A DNA stretch of 39,915 nucleotides from Gracilaria caudata (taxonomy: Eukaryota; Rhodophyta; Florideophyceae; Gracilariales; Gracilariaceae). The stretch spans positions 1 to 39,915 of the forward strand of contig JASCIV010000139.1 of NCBI GenBank assembly GCA_030374735.1, given 5' to 3'. Below the pieces are notes generated by a model that saw nothing but the letters and a program-made list of their open reading frames with translations, searched no databases and was not told the DNA's origin. How positions within the stretch are numbered: the stretch's first letter is position 1; each line of letters starts with the position of its first letter. A program made the translations under genes and the position numbers. Of this stretch, positions 27,111-35,187 are shown in pieces.

Positions 27111-28147
27111 TCACTGGCCCATTGAAAGGGCAGCTACAGCCAAGCGATCTGCTGCTTCATTTCCAGGAATTCCCACATGACTTTTCACCCACACCACTGT
27201 CACCTTAATCCCAATTCCAAGCAAAGCTCTTCTGTTGTTATCAATGGCTACCCATAATTCTTTGTTTTTCACCGGCGTGCCTGCTTTCGTCTTCCAGTGT
27301 GCCTTCCTCCAACCCGGTAGCCATTGGTCCATGCCATTTTTTGTGTACTGAGGTGGAAATCGAATTGAAACCCAAACTTGTTAGAACACGTACGAAACAC
27401 CATAAAACGCAGTTGACTTCAACTCACCATTGAGTCAGTATAGACTTTAACCATGCCGTTTCTCGCCACCAGCCCGTGCTGCCTAATAATCTGTAGTGCT
27501 TCAAGCATAGCTGACATCTCAGCCCTTTGGTTGGTAGGATGGTCAAGCAGAGGCTCCGATACATTGTATGGGTTATCCTCACCGAAATAGACACCATACC
27601 CCGCTCTGCACCCCACTTGTCCGTTCCTAGTACACGCACCATCTGTATAAACCTCCAGTTTCTCTGGAGCATCTGAAGGGGGATTGGTCGCTGTAAGGCA
27701 CACTATTTCGTCACTATTGATCTCACCATCAGTGGACGCTGTGTGAGACATGGTGTGCCCAGCACGTTTTGGAGTGGCTGCCGTAAAAGATTGCGCTTCT
27801 TCGAGCGTTTTGAAAGACTTGAACTTGGCGTTTGGTACACCATTGACATAGAGCTTGCACTCATTCCACGAGGTCAATACACCTGAGAAACCGTCCCGTC
27901 CGTGCCGAACGGCGTAATACTTGCGCTTTGCAGCTGAGTCGGATGGTCTTTTAAATTGGGTCATGTGCGGTCCAAGTTGTGCTGCTCTGTGGTCTATTGG
28001 ATTCCTCCTCCGCGCCCTATTGTTCCTTCTGGGCATTGCAGGGAAGCTGAACAGATGAAAACTCCTTCGGAACAATAGCAGTGGCGAGATGAATGCTGGT
28101 TGCACGGAAGACCACGGAGTGATGCTCCTAAGTAGTGACTTGAACAT
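27111..28147 (-). CDS. RNASEH1: Ribonuclease H1 with hybrid-binding domain, one 80-base intron
   Basis: Degrades RNA in RNA-DNA hybrids. It is encoded by two exons, 28147-27428 and 27347-27111, joined across a GT-AG intron, giving 318 residues. The N-terminus (MFKSLLRSITPWSSVQPAFI and on) looks like a mitochondrial presequence; a second in-frame ATG 38 codons on (MPRRNNRARRRNP) would give a form without it, as in animal RNase H1. Residues about 65-110, KYYAVRHGRDGFSGVLTSW and then NAKFKSFKTLEEAQSF, are the hybrid-binding domain. The catalytic domain has VYTDGACTRNG (Asp), QRAEMSAML (Glu), VYTDSM (Asp), WLPGWRKAHWKTKAG and VKSHVGIPGNEAADRLA (His and Asp), so the active site is complete. The splice junction falls right after TDSM and restores the family's TDSxY..NGxxxW reading. 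Confidence 0.93.
27348..27427 (-). other. Spliceosomal intron in the RNase H1 gene
   Basis: Eighty bases on the minus strand starting GTGAGT (27427) and ending CCACCTCAG (27348). A branch-site-like TTCTAACAAG lies about 35 bases before the acceptor. Removing it joins the two halves of the RNase H domain in frame exactly where the family requires continuity. It is the only intron in the window that I can define with confidence. Confidence 0.92.
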
Positions 28148-29862
28148 AGGAAGGTTGTGGGAAAGCAAGTGGCCTCTTGTTTACATGCCCATTGCGCTCG
28201 GTGTCACTGGCGGAAAAACGATACCCAATCGTACAAGGGTGGAACGCTAGCCGGAGCGTAGGGGAGCTAAGATATCGGTAGAGAACGCGGTTCTGCAATG
28301 CAAAATTCTCATGTTTTTGTTTGCCCACGTTGCTGGGCTTATTTACAAGCAAGAACAGCTTTGCAAGACGATTTTTGTAACGATCTCGAGGAAAGAACCC
28401 TTTAGGCAATAATCTTCCACTGTCAAGCGTTTAAGTTTGTTGAGCTCAGCCCAGGTTTTCTGCAACACTACTAACGTCAGCTGGCACGAACACGCCCAAG
28501 TCACGGGCCAGTGCAGAGAAATAGATCTCGCTCACTGTTTCAATGAAGATTAATCCGAAAGAGGCTCCGCTCCATCTTCCCTCACCATGCGTCTTGTTCG
28601 TTTTCTGCAGTAGGCCTTTCGGAAAACTCTGAGTATTGCGTCTGTTTCATCTGATGCGCGAAGAGTACATCCAACTTAAAATCTGAGTTTGTGCTAAAGA
28701 TTAGAAACTTCGCATAAAGCAATAATCACGCGGTTTAGTGGGAGCCAAAGTACAAACGGGGTACACTTTTATTAACAGTCGATCGGCTTTCTGGTCTGCA
28801 AACTAAACTAATGAAAGCTGGAACCAAAGAAAGGAGATGTTATCGAACAAAAAAAACGGTAGATAGTAGACCGTGATGTGATATATTTTACAAAAACAGA
28901 AGTTTGGCTGGCTGGATACGGTGTATTCAGGTAAGTTGGTCACGAAATTTGCGCTAAGTGAAATGGTGAGTGTTTTCAGCCTCCTGCTTTACAAGGCCAA
29001 CAATAACACTAGCAGCATAAGAATCAGGTACGTGGGAACACGCGAAAGAATCTGCTCCTGAGGAGTGGGTCTTCTCCGGTTAGGTGAAGCATGTTGCAGT
29101 CACATGTAACAGTGCAATTTGCAGTGAAAGCGGGTAAGCTGTTGGCAACAAAACAAGCAGCGGAGCAGGGATGGATGTCTCTCCGTGCATTTTTAGACAA
29201 GGCATGAACAGGGATTTATGTTCAGCGCAGTCTGCCATCAATCATACTCTCGGATGACGAATTTGGAGCTTTAGCCGCACTGCATCAGCATGATTCAGGA
29301 ATCGTCCAGTCATCATCATTTCCTCTTGCCCCACATGTGTACTCTGTGCTGCGGACACCATGATGGTGCTATCGCGCACGAACCCAGCAGCACCCATTAA
29401 CCAGGAAACAGCACGGCGTAATTTTAGCTGTGCAAGTGATAAAGGTGAGATGTGCCACGGTGAGCGACGACAAGGGCATCTGCGTTTGCATTGCAGACGT
29501 ATCTACTCATCTATAATGTTGCCATATTCGCTGGTGGCGAAGTGGGAAGGGTCAGGAATTGGAGAGCCAGAGAGAACTTCAAAGGTTAACCTTACGCGCC
29601 CTTTATACAGCATATTATGCAGAAGATGCAACTCACCCCCTTGTCTCGAGATGGAGCTTGGGCACCAATTTAATTTAATCCTCAATTAAATGAGTATAAT
29701 GTATGCTGTAAGGCTGACAACTGGATTTGAAAATCAATCTTTGTCGTAGCAACTGGCTGGCTTGTACGTTGAACAAGGCAAGCCACCGGCTGATGCACAA
29801 CGCCGTTCCGCCCTTTACTTTGTACTCCACCTCGGCACACTGGCTTTAGAGCAATCTTCATC
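28148..29862. other. Gene-free spacer upstream of RNase H1 and CWC15
   Basis: About 1.7 kb between two divergent genes, the second longest empty stretch. No reading frame here resembles a protein I know. At 28231-28243 there is a variant of the GTACAAGGGT-GGA motif discussed in the findings. Around 29660-29675 the minus strand reads TTGGTGCCCAAGC after an AT-rich stretch, which could be an old LTR/primer-site junction, but nothing nearby supports it. A weak C/D snoRNA-like pattern at 29217-29323 was considered and rejected. Confidence 0.4.
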
Positions 29863-30711
29863 ATGACGACGGCACATCGCGCAACATGGAAGGCGGCAAG
29901 AGGTGGTTTGCAGGAGGAAGGCAGTTTTCGCCTACACGCGCCATCAGTTGCTGTATCCGGAAAGGACGCCCCCACGGAGCGAACGTTGAAGAAACGTCAC
30001 TTCACTCCCGACGAGTCCTCGCGCGACGAGATGCGTATGAGAATTGAGAACGAAGAAGAGCCTTTGGGCAAGAGACCGCGCCGTTCGCGCTTCGGACCGA
30101 CCCCTCAAGCCGACGCAGAGACGGATGACGGTAATAGCGATGTGGCCCCAAAGCTTTTACCACCACCTGAGATAGAGGGCGTGGATGGAGGTGATGGGGG
30201 GAAAGACAAAGGGGGACGTTCTCATGGCGAAGAGGAACAAGGTGTTGCTGATGACTCTCAAGAGGCTGGAACACCTGGAAGAGCACTCGATCATACGCCC
30301 GAAGAGAACGAACACGACGAACCTCAAGAAGATTCTGAAGACGAAGACGACGAATCCGAGGAGGACGAAGCCGAGCTTCTAGCAGAGCTCGAACGAATTC
30401 GAAAAGAAAGAGAATTTGAAAAGGCAAAGAAACAAGCAGAGGAACAGGAGCGACTAGAGCGAGAGGAGAGTTCAAAAGCAGCCTCTGAAAACCCATTGCT
30501 TTCAAACTTGGCGAACTTCAATGATGAGATTAGCGAAACTGCGAGTATTGCCACGGGCAGTGTACCGGCTTTCGCGGTCAGAAGACGGTGGGACGATGAT
30601 GTAGTGTTTCGGAATCAGGCACGAGGCGAGCGCAAGCACAAGCCCAGGTTTCTGAATGATACCATCAGAAATGACTTCCACAGGAGGTTCATGAGGCAAT
30701 ATATGCGATAG
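29863..30711 (+). CDS. CWC15: Pre-mRNA splicing factor CWC15/Cwf15
   Basis: Component of the Prp19/NTC-associated part of the catalytic spliceosome. The 282-residue protein has both family ends. The N-terminus MTTAHRATWKAARGGLQEEG and the following APSVAVSGKDAPTERTLKKR correspond to the MTTAHRPTWxxAxGG block and the start of the RNA-contacting arm. The C-terminus is FAVRRRWDDDVVFRNQARGE and then FLNDTIRNDFHRRFMRQYMR, the most conserved CWC15 segment. Between them is a long acidic, Lys/Glu-rich disordered region (EDSEDEDDESEEDEAELLAE) with a charged helix; this is normal for the family. Its presence shows a working spliceosome even though introns are scarce here. Confidence 0.97.
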   Translation: MTTAHRATWKAARGGLQEEGSFRLHAPSVAVSGKDAPTERTLKKRHFTPDESSRDEMRMRIENEEEPLGKRPRRSRFGPTPQADAETDDGNSDVAPKLLPPPEIEGVDGGDGGKDKGGRSHGEEEQGVADDSQEAGTPGRALDHTPEENEHDEPQEDSEDEDDESEEDEAELLAELERIRKEREFEKAKKQAEEQERLEREESSKAASENPLLSNLANFNDEISETASIATGSVPAFAVRRRWDDDVVFRNQARGERKHKPRFLNDTIRNDFHRRFMRQYMR

Positions 30712-31128
30712 CGTTGCTCCTTGTACTTGTGGTGTGCTTCGCCCCTAGTTGTGCAATCAATTGGGTGCGTCGCGAGCGACGACCATAATGTTGGCAGAAG
30801 ACTGTCCCTAATGAAGTCAGTAATGGTCGCAGCTAGAAGGTTGCTTCGCGACTGAGATCATACCCTAAACAAATACACTCTACAAGGGTAGAAGTACAAC
30901 AGGTGTTTACTAAGATTTTGATGGTGAGACAGAGAAAAGGTGTCTGCAAGAGCTACAGTTTCAACAAGTTATATGTGCAGTCGGAGTTGATATTTTGTGA
31001 GCCTGGATCGAAACGAAACTGTCACTCGAGATGATCACGTTGCATTAAAAAACGCACACGTATGAATGAACTTTGACGTTAGGATTGTTGCGTATCGTGA
31101 AGAGAAAGGAAAACGATACTTGTATGTG
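30712..31128. other. Convergent spacer between CWC15 and kinase genes
   Basis: 417 bases between two stops facing each other. It contains CTCTACAAGGGTAGAA at 30878-30893, a near-perfect inverted repeat that matches 15 of 16 bases at 3225-3240. No gene is seen. Confidence 0.5.
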
Positions 31129-32457
31129 CTATTGCTGCTGCTGCTCCAGGGATCCCAGAGAGGTACGCATGAGCAAAGCTTTTGTGCGACTGGTAAGAGA
31201 AAGTTGCCGTCTCGCTCGAGGCATAGCCTCGTTGTTATCAGTGTGTGTTCGCGATGTGATAAAGTCAAACGTAAGACGTCCCTCTCGCCGTGATGCAAAA
31301 CCTTCCAACAAGCCTCTTGTTCGTTCTACGGAACCCTTTCTGCTGCCGCCCTGGGAGGAATTAGACTCTTCTTCAAGAGCACAGTTTTGGTCATCTTGTT
31401 GCTGCTGATTCATATTTTGTCTACGAAACCAAAAGAAAGAACCGCTGTTTGCTGATTTGTAACTTGAACGTCGACGCGTTGCTAAACTAGGTGAACTCTG
31501 ATTATGGCGATCGGAATGTGAGCGACCGAAAAGCGACTTGTGTGCTTGCGGAACGGAAAATGTACCCATTCTTCTGGCCGACAAGCGGCTGGAATCAGCG
31601 TCTCGTTGCGGCGTTCCCTCTTTTGCAGGCGACGTATGTTGTACAGATGTTGGAACGGGCTTTCCCGTGAGCCACGGATGCAGACTCACCTGTGCAACTG
31701 AATATCGTTTGGTAGGGTCCAGAGTGAGTAAGCGGGAGGTAAAATGCATAGCGGCGCGCGAAAGAGATTGTGGATATTCCACAATGCCTTGTCTCATCAT
31801 GGCGGTCATTAGTTGCCCGTCATTATCCACGAACGGGTGCGCACCGGTGAGAAGGATGTAGGCGAGAATTCCAAGCGTCCATGCATCGGCCTTTGCGCCA
31901 TCGTACCCTATGCCGTTACCGTAGGTGACTTCTGGTGCAGAGTAGTAACTGGAACCACATGAGGTTGTCATGAGGGAGTTTCGACGGATGAGACCGGTCA
32001 AACCGAAGTCGATAATCTTGAGCGAGCTATTTTCAACGTCAACAAGTACGTTATCTGGTTTGAGGTCTCTATGAGCGACTCCCTTACTATGCAGATACGC
32101 CACGGCATCCACCAATTGGGTCATATATACCTTGGCTTCTGTTTCAGACAGGGGACCGTTTGTGACGATATCGAGCAATTCGCGACCAGGCGCAATCTCC
32201 ATGATGAGAAAGAGTTTTGTATCGCTCTGAATGGCTTCGACGAAGGCGACGATGTTGGGATGTGAGAGCTTTCGAAGCACGGCAGCTTCCCGACGGGCGT
32301 AACGAGCCATGTCCATATCCTCCAGACTGTCCTTCCTCATGACCTTGACGGCAAAGAGATCGCCGGTATCGTCATCAACGCCGAGCATGACTTTCGAGAA
32401 CATGCCGACGCCCAGCTGCTTGGTGAGTCGGTAACGACCCACCGTTCGCGTGGGCAT
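31129..32457 (-). CDS. Serine/threonine protein kinase, CAMK-like
   Basis: Encodes 442 residues from the ATG at 32457, where the kinase fold begins directly (MPTRTVGRYRLTKQLGVGMF). Landmarks: LGVGMFSKVMLG (Gly loop), FAVKVM (ATP-binding Lys), VAHRDLKPDNVLVD (catalytic loop), IIDFGLTG (DFG), TTSCGSSYYSAPEV (activation segment and APE) and ADAWTLGILAYILLTGAHPF, where the family usually has DVWSLGV. The order and CAMK-type activation loop suggest the SNF1/CHK1/CIPK neighbourhood; no NAF, UBA or calmodulin motif is evident. The C-terminal 180 residues are a Ser/Arg-rich disordered tail with glutamine runs (NMNQQQQDDQ and a final QQQQ). The frame is open upstream to an ATG at 32841, but that part lies in a GC-rich repeat and does not look like protein. 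Confidence 0.9.
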   Translation of the reverse strand: MPTRTVGRYRLTKQLGVGMFSKVMLGVDDDTGDLFAVKVMRKDSLEDMDMARYARREAAVLRKLSHPNIVAFVEAIQSDTKLFLIMEIAPGRELLDIVTNGPLSETEAKVYMTQLVDAVAYLHSKGVAHRDLKPDNVLVDVENSSLKIIDFGLTGLIRRNSLMTTSCGSSYYSAPEVTYGNGIGYDGAKADAWTLGILAYILLTGAHPFVDNDGQLMTAMMRQGIVEYPQSLSRAAMHFTSRLLTLDPTKRYSVAQVSLHPWLTGKPVPTSVQHTSPAKEGTPQRDADSSRLSARRMGTFSVPQAHKSLFGRSHSDRHNQSSPSLATRRRSSYKSANSGSFFWFRRQNMNQQQQDDQNCALEEESNSSQGGSRKGSVERTRGLLEGFASRREGRLTFDFITSRTHTDNNEAMPRARRQLSLTSRTKALLMRTSLGSLEQQQQ

Positions 32458-33604
32458 GTCGTCAAGCAGGGCGCGCGTATCTGCGACAAGCTTGTGGAAT
32501 GAGCTTCGGGCGGCACCCACAACCAAGACCGTGGCGCAGCAGCCGCGAAAAGACGATGGGAGTTGTTGAGGAGAAGCGCGCAACCCAGAAGAGGTGGCGC
32601 CGCGCTCGCCCGCCCAACCAACATAAAAAACGGCAGGCGCTGAGAGCTGTGACTGATTGCGCGAATACACCGCGCTGTCATATGCGCCGTCACAGCGCGA
32701 CTTTGCTGCTGCGCGCGCGCGACACGCGCGCCCCAAAAAGCGCGCGCTCAATGTATCGTGCTTCGTGGAGCTCGTGGCGCGCGGAGCTCGTGGCGCGCTG
32801 TGCTCGCGGCACGTCGTCCTGGTCGCGCTCGCCGCGCGCATGAAGCCGATTCGTCACCGACGCGCCGCGACATAACGGCGGAGCGAAGCACATCGGCGGC
32901 GACCGAGCAAGTCGCTACGGTGACGTGCCTCATGCTGACCATGGGCGATGCGATGCATGAAGAGCTTTCATTGAAAACCGACATACGTAATCGACGGCTT
33001 CATACGGTCGTCTCTAGTCCAAATTTCCTCCCGCCTTCCAACCTCACGCTATCTCCTAAAAATATACTGCCGCTGTACCGCCTGCAGCCTGTCTCGAGAC
33101 CTCGCAACATTCCACCGACGACCGTGTTGGCAGCCACGCTGTTACCTTCGAACCACGAGGCCTCCCAATCGCGCTGCACGTCGCGTGTACGTACCCGAGA
33201 GATATCGTTATGCCGCACCTACAGTGAACTTTATCAACCTTCGCAACTTGGTGGTGTTCAGCACAAGACCTCTGCTACGTCGTAGCTTCAACAACTTGCG
33301 CAGCCTGTTCTTCGAAACGCGCAACTTCTCAAAACGCTGTCTTTACACTCACAGTACAACGGCATTGTGTCCCATCTTGTCGCCGCCGTAAGCATTAAAC
33401 GAAACACCATTCTGAGAAATCGTCAACACCCAACCGCCTTTGAGCAAAGCTCGTAAACTTTGCACATTACACAAACCGCACCAAAATATCCCATCCACTC
33501 GAGCTGCGTGCGTTTTACGCTCTTGCATTTTTAAAAACTTGCCATCGAAATCGGTCAATAACCGAGGGCCTTAAGGATAAACGGATAAGAGGGCTACCAC
33601 TTGC
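32458..33604. other. Spacer upstream of the kinase gene, including a CG-rich island
   Basis: About 1.15 kb between the kinase start and the galactokinase stop. Bases about 32690-32880 are unusually rich in GCGC and CGCG runs, unlike the rest of the window, and include an exact 16-base tandem repeat, GGAGCTCGTGGCGCGC, at 32767-32782 and 32783-32798. This probably belongs to the kinase promoter or 5' leader. Reading frames through it are long only because of base composition. In 32880-33604 I see nothing definite. Confidence 0.5.
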
Positions 33605-34822
33605 TCACAACGCCTCCGAGACAATCCTCGCGCCACTCCCAGCGTTGGTGGCAAAAGTGACAGCTTTCAGTCCCCCACTCGCAGCCGGGTACTTCTCTTC
33701 AATGGCCTTCATCAAATCGGCCACAGCGTTCTTCTTCACCAGAGTAACTGTACACCCACCAAATCCACCTCCAGTAATTCTTGATCCATAAACGCCATCA
33801 ACTCCAAGAGCAATCTCCACCAGCGCGTCGATCTCTTTTGTGCTCACTTCAAACAAATCCCTCAAGGACTCGTGACTCTCAACCATCAGCTTTCCAGTAG
33901 TCACTAAGTCACCTTCCTCCAGACATGTTTTGGCCTTTAACGTACGAATATCCTCTGAAATCGCATGAGTCGCTCTTTTTACAGTATCTTCATCCAGCTG
34001 GCTCTTTACGCCATCCAGCATTTCAAGAGTGCAATCACGAAGGTGTGTGATGTTCTTGTCTGGGAACATCTTGTCCATCGCCTCGGCAGCATCTGCACAT
34101 TGCCTCCTTCTAGTCGGGTATTCCGAGCCAGAAAGTTGATGCTCCACACAAGAGTTTGCCACCACAATCACCACGTTCGGATCATTCAGAGGAACAGCTG
34201 TGGCTTTCAATGATCTGCAGTCAATCAGCAACGCCTTACCAGCTTCTCCGCGACTCGAAATCAATTGATCCATGATACCGCAAGGCACTCCCGCAAATTG
34301 GTGTTCGCAAATCTGACCCATCTTCGCACGCTCCGTAGCGTCTACTGTCAATGCACTCACAACCTCAATCATCACGCCGGTCGCCATTTCAAGCGCAGCA
34401 GACGAAGAAAGACCACTTCCAAGAGGCACATCACTCACGACCACCGCGCGAAACGGTACCACCTTATGTCCGTATCGAGCATAAACCGCAGTCATACCTT
34501 TCAGATAGCGCGCCCATTTGGGCACCGAATCGGCTGGAGTACTATCCTCAGCCATGAACTTTGCCACGACACCCGGGAACGATTCGGCGACAACCTCACA
34601 TGGCTGGCCGACAGGCAGCGCCTTACCCACTAGATACGTGTTCTTTTCGAGCGCGAGCGGGAATACGAATCCGTCGTTGTAGTCAACGTGTTCGCCGATG
34701 AGGTTAACTCGCCCTGGAGCGGCGACAGCAACCGTCGGTTGCTCGTGGAAAGAAGATACGTACAGCTCTTTTGCTCTTTGCACAGCAGCGACGTCAGCAT
34801 CTGGAAGTTGCGACGGAGCCAT
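33605..34822 (-). CDS. GALK: Galactokinase
   Basis: First step of the Leloir pathway: galactose plus ATP gives galactose-1-phosphate. The 405-residue protein has all GHMP-kinase blocks. APGRVNLIGEHVDYNDGFVF is the galactokinase signature with the sugar-contacting Arg, Glu and Asp; VSDVPLGSGLSSSAALE is the ATP phosphate loop; FAGVPCGIMDQLIS carries the catalytic Asp; GSRITGGGFGGCTVTLV is the C-terminal GHMP motif. Length is standard for galactokinase (about 380-430). No other Leloir gene is adjacent; the reductase at 37914 is not a UDP-galactose epimerase by its motifs. A perfect dyad lies 65 bases upstream of the start. Confidence 0.97.
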   Translation of the reverse strand: MAPSQLPDADVAAVQRAKELYVSSFHEQPTVAVAAPGRVNLIGEHVDYNDGFVFPLALEKNTYLVGKALPVGQPCEVVAESFPGVVAKFMAEDSTPADSVPKWARYLKGMTAVYARYGHKVVPFRAVVVSDVPLGSGLSSSAALEMATGVMIEVVSALTVDATERAKMGQICEHQFAGVPCGIMDQLISSRGEAGKALLIDCRSLKATAVPLNDPNVVIVVANSCVEHQLSGSEYPTRRRQCADAAEAMDKMFPDKNITHLRDCTLEMLDGVKSQLDEDTVKRATHAISEDIRTLKAKTCLEEGDLVTTGKLMVESHESLRDLFEVSTKEIDALVEIALGVDGVYGSRITGGGFGGCTVTLVKKNAVADLMKAIEEKYPAASGGLKAVTFATNAGSGARIVSEAL

Positions 34823-35187
34823 ATTTTACCGACAATGACGACGACTTCTAGTAAGGATCGGAAAAGTAGCCGTGGATAGTCGCTTTGTACGATCACCGGA
34901 TCGTACGAAAAGGAGAGTCGGGAGCGTCGGAATGCTGTTGACGCAGCAACAGCAAGCGAAGCGTGTAGAAATCTGCACTGTCTCAGAGCAGCACACCGCT
35001 CAACAGATCTGTGTCAGCGATGCAGACGCAGCGAATCAGTGAAAACACACGCCTGTCCAGCAGTGCACGCGCGTCTAAAACATGAAAAGACGCGCACATA
35101 CGCGTTATTTGCACCTGACAAACACTGACGGAGGTTTATTAAAAGCGCGATTGCATCTCGCTTCACCTCCGCTTATCGACAACGCGC
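34823..35187. promoter_or_regulatory. Galactokinase upstream region
   Basis: 365 bases between the galactokinase start and the helicase stop, both on the minus strand. It holds the palindrome at 34887-34906 and Ala/Ser-codon-like GC-rich stretches without a gene. Confidence 0.5.
34887..34906. promoter_or_regulatory. Perfect dyad upstream of galactokinase
   Basis: GTACGATC and GATCGTAC are separated by four bases (ACCG), 65 bases before the galactokinase ATG; the flanks TTT and GAAA extend the symmetry. It could be a site for a dimeric transcription factor or a hairpin in the 5' leader. No factor is known from the sequence. Confidence 0.5.

Noticed and set aside
28128..28409. Minus-strand frame of 93 codons just upstream of RNase H1
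   Set aside because: No conserved content, and it overlaps the RNase H1 start region in another frame.
29217..29323. C/D snoRNA-like pattern on the minus strand (ATGATGA, CTGA, TGATG, CTGA)
   Set aside because: Box spacing is irregular, there is no closing stem and the would-be guide matches no rRNA site I know.
30002..30505. Minus-strand frame of 167 codons opposite CWC15
   Set aside because: It is a mirror of the acidic, codon-biased CWC15 coding strand.
32458..32841. N-terminal extension of the kinase from the ATG at 32841
   Set aside because: The added 128 residues cross the CG-rich repeat and do not look like protein, while the kinase fold starts right at 32457.
32758..33285. Plus-strand frame of 175 codons in the CG-rich island
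   Set aside because: Its length comes from CG-rich composition; the translation is Arg/Ala/Ser filler with no domain.
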